Source: an uncultured Lentisphaeria bacterium
GTDB taxonomy: Bacteria; Verrucomicrobiota; Lentisphaeria; Oligosphaerales; Oligosphaeraceae
Reading direction: 5' to 3'
NCBI GenBank assembly: GCA_934661755.1
Contig: CAKUJM010000052.1
Location: 1 to 17,208, forward strand
Length of the DNA: 17,208 nt
The notes under the pieces are model-generated. The model saw nothing but the letters and a program-made list of their open reading frames with translations. It made no database searches and had not been told where the DNA came from. Shown here in pieces: positions 7,058 to 14,158 of the stretch; positions within the stretch are counted from its first letter, which is position 1; each line of letters begins with the position of its first letter. A program made the position numbers and the translations under genes.

Positions 7058-10000
7058 CTACCCAGCCACAATCATCTCCTCCACTTTCTTGACACAGCCG
7101 GGCATATCCTCCTTCAGCGCCTGCACCCAGAAACGGATCACCTTCCAGCCGCGGTTCGTGACTTGCATATCGCGGAAGTAATCATCCAATTTTCGGCCAC
7201 CGGTGGGAGAAGCATGGTATTTCACGCCATCGACCTCGATGTCGATTTTCACCCGGTCGCTGACATACGCCAGATCCAGTCTGCGGCCAGCAAGCCGATA
7301 TTGAGGCTGAGTCGCGATTCCGGCATCCTCCAGGGCGTAATAGAGCCTTTGCTCCCAGATTGAGTCAAATTGCAGTGTCCCGGGCTGCCTTGACGGCTCA
7401 TTTGCGCCTGCCAGCCGCCAGCCAGGCGATTCCCTCGGCAGCGCCGCCAGCGTCCTCAAGGCGTGGACATGACAGCTCCGGCAATAGTCGCGGTCACCGA
7501 TCACCACAAGGCACGCCTTGGCGCGGCTGACGGCCACATTGTAGATGTACCGGTGTTCGTCCGCCTCAAAATACCATCGTTGTCCAGGGCTAAGATTGGC
7601 GTGGTAGCCGAGCACCAGGAAAATGACATCGCGTTCTCCCCCCTGGAAGCCATTGGCGGTATTGACCAGTAGGCGATCGCCACCCAACCGAACGATTGCA
7701 TCATTGAGGCGTTCCTCGATTTCATTGGCGTCATCCCGCAGGATGGTCAGAACGCCAATCGTTCCGGGGTAGCCATTCCCGCACAAGCTGTCGACACATT
7801 TGCAAACCTCGTTGATTTCTTCGTCACGGCTCCTGCATGCGTGCCAATCAATGGCATTCCGGACATCCTGCGGGCGAAGCCGTCGCAATTGTTCTTCGTC
7901 ACTGCAAATTATCAGCTCGCTGCGGTAGAATTCCTGATTGCAATATTGCGCTATCTGGTAGGCGCAGCGGAAGTGCTCGCGAAGCATCACCGAGGCGCAG
8001 GACAGGATGCTGTATGCGGTTCGCCCCATGAAGCTGAACGACATATCCTCCAGCGTGTTGATTTGGTGGCGCGCGGCAATATAGCCATGGCGTAAGGGCA
8101 ACATGTTAATCACCGGAGGGAACTGCTTGGGATCGCCGATCACTGTCAGTGCCTTGGCGCGGAACAACGCCGGAATCATCGGCGGCACCAGGCATTGCGA
8201 CGCTTCGTCGATGATGACATGGTCATAGTACCCGGCAATGCACGGGGCCGCATGTTGCAGCGAAAGCATGGTGACCGCCCAGGCGGGGCACAGCCGGGCG
8301 AGGCCGGGAGCCAGCTGTTTGGCACGCGACAGCGTTTCCGCCCTGCGATCGCGGAAGATGGACTCAGATGACGATTTTTCAAGCACTGCCATCGCCTCGC
8401 GCAGCCGGACACGCGCCTGCGGTTCTGCGGACAGGACGCTGGCGTTGTCCACCAGGTTTTGCGACAATGCGGCAATCTGGTTTTCCTGGATGTCCCCCAT
8501 GCATTTTTCCAGCCGTGCAATGGTGTCATTGTCATTCGGCAGGCGATGGATCGCCGACTCCAATTGCTCAAGCTGCTGCAGATATCCGCGGCATCGATCC
8601 GCGACGTCCAGGTATTTGGCAAATGCGCCACGCATCTTCGCGACCGAGGTGAAGCCCCGGCAGAATTCCGGGAAATGATCCGCCATGTATCGCCGTGCCC
8701 GGCGTTGCCCCCGGCATTCAAGAATCCGCCATTTGAGCCATCGCCATGACCACGTGAATGGCGGCTCGTCACCCAATTTTTCCGCCACGTCGTGCCAAGT
8801 TCGGGACTCCTCGTGCGTCGGTAGCGGCGTCTTCATGTCATCCGCATTCCCCGCGGGATGGAGATGCCTCAACTCGTCCACCAGCATCTCGCATTGGCAT
8901 TCAGCCGCCGCATACCGTTCCTTCAGCGATTCGCGATCTGACGACTGTTGCTCGATTGCCCGCCAGCATTCCTCCGCCCGCTCCACGATGCCGCAGCTGA
9001 TTCTGCCTTGCTGGGATTGCATTGCCTCCAACTCCCCGGCAATCGCATCCACGTCCTGCCGGTTCCACGGTTGCCGCATTCCGAGTCCGTCGGCACTCTT
9101 GCAGAAAGTCACCAATGGCAGGCGGTCATGATGCGGCAGACTCTGGCTCATTGCCTCTTCGACGGCGCCGATCCGTGACGAAATGGCATTCACCGCCTTA
9201 TGGTTCATACTGGTGAATAGCACACTGCGCCTCCGGAGCAGCAGATTGCAGATGATATTGACCGCCACCTGGGACTTGCCGGTGCCCGGCGGACCGGTAA
9301 TGCGCGACACCGGCATGTTGATTGCCACTGACACCGCCTGACGTTGTTCCGAGTTCATATCCACAAACGGGAACGGCATTGACTGCTCATCCGGTGGCGA
9401 GGCCGACAGCGGTTCCTCACGGAAGACATACGCCAATGCCGTGCGCTCCAATTCCTCATCCGAGGCATTGGAGCGGATATATTTCAATTCGCGTATCAGC
9501 CGTCCGGTATATTTGCTCTGGCTACCGGCAAACATCACCGCGCTATTGCGAAGGGTGCGCTTCCGCCCAGCCACCGGCATCGTCGGATATTGCTCCAGGC
9601 ACTGCGGGTCAAGCACCGTCCCGCCGCCGAACTGCGCACTGATTGTCGGCAGCGCCAAGAGGACATCGATGCACCCGTGGAATTCGTCATCGCAATGCAA
9701 TCCCTGCAAGGCCGTGATCACGGCCTCGCGGTCTTCCTGGCGCACTCCCCGCTCCAGCCAGGAGAAATTGATCTCCGCGTCATCAAGAAGGATTCGAAGC
9801 CGAAGCCGCCCGCAGTGCAGATTTTCCTGCAATTTCACCGGCAGCAAGCAAATTGGCGAGTACCGCGTTGCGCCATTGCGGTCGACGAACTGCTCGATCG
9901 GGTAGCCGATGTAGATTTCGTCTTCGCCGGCGCCGGCCCTCCCCCAGAGCATATCCACCACCGCCTGGTCATCCAAATGATATGGCACCTCGCTCTCAAT

Positions 10001-10462
10001 TTCACGCGTCTGCGCATCAAGCGCCCTGAGCCAGCCACCGGCCACGGTGTCCAGCAGCGGGAAAAAGAATTTCCGGTGATGGCCATCGCAAAACAGCGAC
10101 TCCTGCCGGCGCGACTCGTGGCGCATGCAGTCGATATAGTAGTCCACGACCTTCCGGAAGCGGCTCCATTGCATCTCCAGCGCCAACGCGCGGTTGCGGA
10201 CGACTCCAGACCTCAGCAATCCGCACTGCTGGAATTTACGGTATTTCGCCGTTGCCGCCGGAGTCAGGACATACCGCGCAAAATCGTCGATTTCAATCCA
10301 TCCATCGGCGCACAAGTCATTGAACAGCTTCACCTCGTCGCATCCCGGAACCGCGCCCTCAAGATGTGCCAGCAGGTCCTCCCTCCGGACTGCCTGGCAT
10401 TTTCCACCCTCAGAAAAGCGCCACAGCGACAATACCCTGGAAAATTGCCCGTCAGTCATCAT
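7058..10462 (-). CDS. SF1 (UPF1-like) helicase fused to a C-terminal Vsr/DUF559-type nuclease
   Basis: About 1134 residues. All SF1 helicase motifs are visible: Walker A GPPGTGKS (390-397), Walker B IDEASQ (751-756), motif III GDPKQFPP (776-783), LREHFRC (827-833), the NTANGFQGGERD segment (934-945) and NVAVSRAK (975-982). DEAS and the VSRAK motif point to the UPF1/DNA2-like branch, which acts on RNA or DNA. A long helical insert (about 470-700) separates motifs I and II. After residue 1030 comes a Vsr/DUF559-like fold with FDSIWEQRL, RRLDLAY (Asp1063), IDIEVDG (Glu1076, Asp1078) and GWKVIRFW, and all expected acidic residues are kept, so this nuclease looks active. I start at the ATG at 10462. 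An ATG at 10561 overlaps the previous stop (ATGACTGA) and is possible, but the extra 33 codons use codons rare elsewhere. It corresponds to the helicase-effector of CoCoNuT systems. Confidence 0.9.
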   Translation of the reverse strand: MMTDGQFSRVLSLWRFSEGGKCQAVRREDLLAHLEGAVPGCDEVKLFNDLCADGWIEIDDFARYVLTPAATAKYRKFQQCGLLRSGVVRNRALALEMQWSRFRKVVDYYIDCMRHESRRQESLFCDGHHRKFFFPLLDTVAGGWLRALDAQTREIESEVPYHLDDQAVVDMLWGRAGAGEDEIYIGYPIEQFVDRNGATRYSPICLLPVKLQENLHCGRLRLRILLDDAEINFSWLERGVRQEDREAVITALQGLHCDDEFHGCIDVLLALPTISAQFGGGTVLDPQCLEQYPTMPVAGRKRTLRNSAVMFAGSQSKYTGRLIRELKYIRSNASDEELERTALAYVFREEPLSASPPDEQSMPFPFVDMNSEQRQAVSVAINMPVSRITGPPGTGKSQVAVNIICNLLLRRRSVLFTSMNHKAVNAISSRIGAVEEAMSQSLPHHDRLPLVTFCKSADGLGMRQPWNRQDVDAIAGELEAMQSQQGRISCGIVERAEECWRAIEQQSSDRESLKERYAAAECQCEMLVDELRHLHPAGNADDMKTPLPTHEESRTWHDVAEKLGDEPPFTWSWRWLKWRILECRGQRRARRYMADHFPEFCRGFTSVAKMRGAFAKYLDVADRCRGYLQQLEQLESAIHRLPNDNDTIARLEKCMGDIQENQIAALSQNLVDNASVLSAEPQARVRLREAMAVLEKSSSESIFRDRRAETLSRAKQLAPGLARLCPAWAVTMLSLQHAAPCIAGYYDHVIIDEASQCLVPPMIPALFRAKALTVIGDPKQFPPVINMLPLRHGYIAARHQINTLEDMSFSFMGRTAYSILSCASVMLREHFRCAYQIAQYCNQEFYRSELIICSDEEQLRRLRPQDVRNAIDWHACRSRDEEINEVCKCVDSLCGNGYPGTIGVLTILRDDANEIEERLNDAIVRLGGDRLLVNTANGFQGGERDVIFLVLGYHANLSPGQRWYFEADEHRYIYNVAVSRAKACLVVIGDRDYCRSCHVHALRTLAALPRESPGWRLAGANEPSRQPGTLQFDSIWEQRLYYALEDAGIATQPQYRLAGRRLDLAYVSDRVKIDIEVDGVKYHASPTGGRKLDDYFRDMQVTNRGWKVIRFWVQALKEDMPGCVKKVEEMIVAG

Positions 10463-10553
10463 GCCTTCACAACCGTCTTCTCTTGATCCTGGAACCGTGA
10501 GGTTGGGGTGTTTTCCCTTGCGCAAACGCCACCGTACCTCACGGACCTTGCCT

Positions 10554-12878
10554 TCAGTCATCCACAAGCGTCGCCGGAAGCCCCTCCAGCGTGCCGGCGC
10601 CGTTGAGGAACTTCGAAATCGCTTTGCAAAAGTCACAATTTTCACCGTCGGCGGAGTGTCTTTGCCGGAAGCGCAAGAGGCTGTCATCCACCGCCATGAT
10701 GTCACCTCGATCCTTCAGGAATCCGCGGTCGTACTTTCGCCGTTTCAGCATGAACAGCATCGCAACCAGCACCTGCCTGTAGGCAGACGGCGATGTCGCC
10801 TTCATGTCAAGCATTCCGCAAAGCATTTCGACGATTTTCGTGCAATTCTCTGTTTTCACCGGCTGCAACGCCTCGTTGTTGTAAATCAGCAGCTGGGACA
10901 GCGACCGGTTCCAGTTGGACCTCTTGAGAACCTCCCTGCTCTGCGGCCCCAGCAGGTTTTCCGCATGAATCATCCATGCGTAAAAATACATCTCCACGTC
11001 CCAGGGATCAGACAGCAGGTTGGCGCAGACGGTATGCATCACTGCATTTCCACCCAGCGCCCCGCCATGCACCGCATTGTATAGCTCGCATACGGCCTTT
11101 TTGACTATCTCCCTGAATGGCCCAAACTCCGGCTGGTAGCTCCAGGCGATCAGCCGGAGCAGTTCGTGGGCTTCCTGGCTGCCAAGGCCGCGGCAGGCGC
11201 GATCGTAGTCATTCGCCAGCCGCGCAAACAGCCGATCCAGCCTTTTCCTCGGGACGCCTTCCGGAAATCCCTTCCCTGCCGCATTGCCGAAGACATTGAT
11301 GCATTTAAAGGCCTCCAATCCCGAAGCGAGTTGATACTGCCGCCGTTTTTTGGCGAACAGGTCGCCGGAAATCCAGCGACCCTTTTCCAGGTAGCCATCA
11401 ACCTCCAGCTCCACCTCATCCCACAGCTTTTTGCTGGCCTCGACGGCCGGCAGATCCGGCGGGAAGCTGCGCATGAGCTTGCTTTGCAGACTGCCAAGGG
11501 TATCTTTGCTGGTTCGCATCTCCAGAAAATCGAGCTGGACCGGAGCATCAAACAGCGGCCGTCCCTCGATTGACACCTGTGCCACGCCCTGCCCGGGAAT
11601 CATCGATGGCTTCATGATCAGCTGCTGGCGTTGTCTGGCCTCGCGCCCGAAATCCTGTACCAGCACCTTCAACGGGGTGAAGCCCTTCACCTCGCCCATC
11701 GCCAGATAGAACCGCCCGGTGGAGTTTTGGCTTTCCAGAAAGCAATCGGTGTTGTCCTGGCCAATGATTGCCTCGCCACCAGGGCAGCAGTCCTGGGCGG
11801 GGATGAGTTCCTGGGCAAAAACGCGTTCCTTTTCGCCATCCTGGACAATGATGGAAAGCGCCTCGCACTGGTCGAAATATGTCGGCAGATGGTTGGCCTT
11901 GCGAACCGCAAAACGCGCGGCACCGCAGGCGATGAAGTCTTCCTTCGCGTCACTGATGATGCATTGGCCGGCATTTGAAGCCACGTCAACCGGCCCGGAG
12001 GCGATTATCATCCTCGATTCGATTCGTGGCAATTGCACCGGCATGAATTTCAATCCGCCAAAATTCCGGACACTCCTCCATTCACCGTTGCCGCATCGCA
12101 ATGCGACCACGCCATTGCTCATGCCGTAGGCATGGCGGATGAACTGCAACTCCTCAGCCGGATTCCCGGCACCCCTCCATGATGGCGGCACCGTGATTTT
12201 CTTCAAGGCATTCACCCGGGGATAATATTGCGTCAGGCCTTCCTTGTAGCAACGGCGGCGGGGGATCAGCGCACCGCTTTGGGCATCCCGCCGCAATTCC
12301 AGCCGCACGCCACAGCCAATGAAGCGCTGCGGCGTCACCATCATCAGCACGTCACCTTCCCTGCAGTGCAGATAGTGTTTTTCCGCGCCGATGGCGGCGG
12401 CGACAGACGCCCAGAGCAGCCGCACCTGGCCGGGGTTCATCCCGCAGTAACGAAGCAGCCGGGTCTGCGCCATTGGCGAAAACCAATCCGGAACCACCAG
12501 GACAACGGCGTCCGGGTCATGGTAACCGCCGGCCTCATTCCCGCCAAGCCGATCCCGCAAATGCGCCTCCTGCAGCTGGAAGCAATCGCGGACGCGGCTG
12601 GCAAGTTCCGCCGGGGGGTCGTCGTCTTGCAGCGCCGCGAGCATTTCCTCCAAAAAACATGCGTTGCTGTAGTCGAAGGCGCCGTCCGGGCCGAGAAAAT
12701 CCCCGACCATCGGCAGCTTGTAATCCTGCAGATATGGCGTCCGGTTGCCGTCATCCCGCGGGATGATCAGCTCGTCGCGCAAATAGCCGCCGCGCAACCG
12801 CTCCGCATCCCGCGGCGAGCAGTCTCGCCAGCGTGTAAAGCGCAACCGGCAAGTCAGATCCCAGACATCAATTATCAT
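10554..12878 (-). CDS. Degenerate Hsp70-like protein with C-terminal helical extension (CoCoNuT-type)
   Basis: A 774-residue protein with an Hsp70/actin-type layout. Segments that line up with Hsp70 in order are IIDVWDLTC (2-10, where IDLGTT is expected), IPRDDGNRTPYL (39-50, cf. IpNdqGnRtTPS), AVVLVVPDWFSPMAQTRLL (124-142, cf. aVItVPayFnd.qR), LLWASVAAAIG (154-164, cf. NEPTAAAlaYG), DVLMMVTPQRFIGCGV (176-191, cf. vLvfDlGGGTfDvs) and EDFIACGAARFA (313-324, cf. eaVAlGAA). The ATP-gripping glycines are largely replaced, so it may bind nucleotide poorly or not at all. A beta-rich part (about 335-450) resembles a substrate-binding domain, and the last 300 residues are helical and unfamiliar. The ATG at 12878 overlaps the previous stop as ATGA. 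An upstream open frame to 13253 lies inside the preceding gene and is a shadow. Hsp70 homologues with proposed RNA-binding roles are a described part of CoCoNuTs. Confidence 0.8.
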   Translation of the reverse strand: MIIDVWDLTCRLRFTRWRDCSPRDAERLRGGYLRDELIIPRDDGNRTPYLQDYKLPMVGDFLGPDGAFDYSNACFLEEMLAALQDDDPPAELASRVRDCFQLQEAHLRDRLGGNEAGGYHDPDAVVLVVPDWFSPMAQTRLLRYCGMNPGQVRLLWASVAAAIGAEKHYLHCREGDVLMMVTPQRFIGCGVRLELRRDAQSGALIPRRRCYKEGLTQYYPRVNALKKITVPPSWRGAGNPAEELQFIRHAYGMSNGVVALRCGNGEWRSVRNFGGLKFMPVQLPRIESRMIIASGPVDVASNAGQCIISDAKEDFIACGAARFAVRKANHLPTYFDQCEALSIIVQDGEKERVFAQELIPAQDCCPGGEAIIGQDNTDCFLESQNSTGRFYLAMGEVKGFTPLKVLVQDFGREARQRQQLIMKPSMIPGQGVAQVSIEGRPLFDAPVQLDFLEMRTSKDTLGSLQSKLMRSFPPDLPAVEASKKLWDEVELEVDGYLEKGRWISGDLFAKKRRQYQLASGLEAFKCINVFGNAAGKGFPEGVPRKRLDRLFARLANDYDRACRGLGSQEAHELLRLIAWSYQPEFGPFREIVKKAVCELYNAVHGGALGGNAVMHTVCANLLSDPWDVEMYFYAWMIHAENLLGPQSREVLKRSNWNRSLSQLLIYNNEALQPVKTENCTKIVEMLCGMLDMKATSPSAYRQVLVAMLFMLKRRKYDRGFLKDRGDIMAVDDSLLRFRQRHSADGENCDFCKAISKFLNGAGTLEGLPATLVDD

Positions 12879-14158
12879 GACGGCACGCCTTTTTTGCGCA
12901 AATTGCCCATGATGGCATTGAAAATCCGCTTCATGGCCACGCCGGGCTCCTCGGATTCCCGCCAATACAGCGACTGCGAATCCGGACGCATCCCCTCTGA
13001 CTGCGGCAGGAAATGCACCACCTCCCGATGCCCAGCCGCACCCACGGCATCCGCGCCATCCCGACAGCCGCCGCAATCCAACGACAATATGCACGACGCA
13101 CGGCGGGGGCCATTCCGCCAAAGCCATCGCGACAGCGGCGGCTGTCCGTTGCCGGTGACCTGCAGTTCCTCGCCGTCTTTTTCCCTGAAGAACAGGTTGT
13201 CCCATTTGACCTGCCGTAGGAAGCGCCCCTTTTCCGGCAGGAAGGCAAGCCACAGCTGGTTGCAGAATGACGGCGACCAGCCGCTGTACTGCTGTAGCTG
13301 CGCCTCCAGCGCCAGCCGCATGAATTCATCCAGCAGCTGATGGCGGTACGGCCAGACCATGGTGATGACCCGCAGCTGGCGCATCAGCCGTTCATGCCAG
13401 CGCCACATCTCGGAATAGAGCGGATCATACCGCAGGACATAATTGGGAGGCGGGAGGAAGCCATATGGCGCCACCGCCGCCAAATCCGGAAGCGACAGTG
13501 CCGCCGTCACCAGCGCCTGCAACCGGCGAAGACGCCCAATGCGATCGGCTCCAGGGAACTGCGGAGCATATTTGCGCAGATACTCGTCCGACGACAACTG
13601 GCACTGCAGCAAAAAGCCCTTCAGAACCCGATTCTCGGGCGTATCCACGCATTCGGCACGCACCACCGCCATGATGCGCTGGCGTCCGCCGGCCTTGTCC
13701 GCCACCGTCACTCCCGGCTGACGGCTGAGCCAGCGCATGCATTGGGCATCCAATTGACGCGCCTGCGACAATGGCACCATCTGGCGCTCACGCCGGAGTT
13801 GCCGCCGCAATCTGGTGAGCAGCAGCGTCAGCGTCGTGGAAAACCGCTCCGCAATCATGGTAATGGTGGTCTGCGGCGGCCCCATCTCCCGATGGAAGAT
13901 TATCTCGTATGCGTCAGTCCAGTTCAGCGGCAATTCGCGGCGATTGTCTTTGGCCGTCAGCGGCGCATTCCGGTAAATGCCCTCCGCCAGGATGCGCAAC
14001 TGGGACATCGTCTCGACGACTACCGACACCGTGAAGAAGCCGGGTGGCGGCAGGATGGACTCGTCATCTGCGGCGCGTGACAGATACGCCGACAGCGCAG
14101 CCATGTCATCCGGCATTTCCGCCCCCGCAGCGGCCCCTATCGCTTCACGCCCTGCCAT
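12875..14158 (-). CDS. McrC-like DUF2357 protein with apparently inactive nuclease domain
   Basis: A 427-residue protein. The central part carries the DUF2357 signature of McrC-like proteins: VPLSQARQLDAQCMRWLSRQPG (split here as 128-138 and 139-149), DKAGGRQRIMAVVR (154-167) and DTPENRVLKGFL (172-183). In McrC relatives the C-terminus is a PD-(D/E)XK nuclease with a D...DAKY or ExK core. Here the matching strand reads ILSLDCGGC (357-365): Asp361 is present but the lysine is missing, so catalysis is doubtful. The protein would then act as a partner that stimulates or anchors the McrB-like ring. The longest frame starts at the ATG at 14158, overlapping the McrB-like gene by 22 nt. An ATG at 14116 has a better ribosome binding site (GGGGGCGGAA just before it) and would remove 14 residues. 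Its stop is ATGA-coupled to the Hsp70-like gene. It is the CnuC counterpart in CoCoNuT terms. Confidence 0.8.
   Translation of the reverse strand: MAGREAIGAAAGAEMPDDMAALSAYLSRAADDESILPPPGFFTVSVVVETMSQLRILAEGIYRNAPLTAKDNRRELPLNWTDAYEIIFHREMGPPQTTITMIAERFSTTLTLLLTRLRRQLRRERQMVPLSQARQLDAQCMRWLSRQPGVTVADKAGGRQRIMAVVRAECVDTPENRVLKGFLLQCQLSSDEYLRKYAPQFPGADRIGRLRRLQALVTAALSLPDLAAVAPYGFLPPPNYVLRYDPLYSEMWRWHERLMRQLRVITMVWPYRHQLLDEFMRLALEAQLQQYSGWSPSFCNQLWLAFLPEKGRFLRQVKWDNLFFREKDGEELQVTGNGQPPLSRWLWRNGPRRASCILSLDCGGCRDGADAVGAAGHREVVHFLPQSEGMRPDSQSLYWRESEEPGVAMKRIFNAIMGNLRKKGVPS

Noticed and set aside
12879..13253. Upstream extension of the Hsp70-like gene to 899 codons
   Set aside because: It lies within the McrC-like gene. 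The Hsp70-like motif order begins with the ATG at 12878, which has an ATGA overlap and an AAGG-type site upstream.
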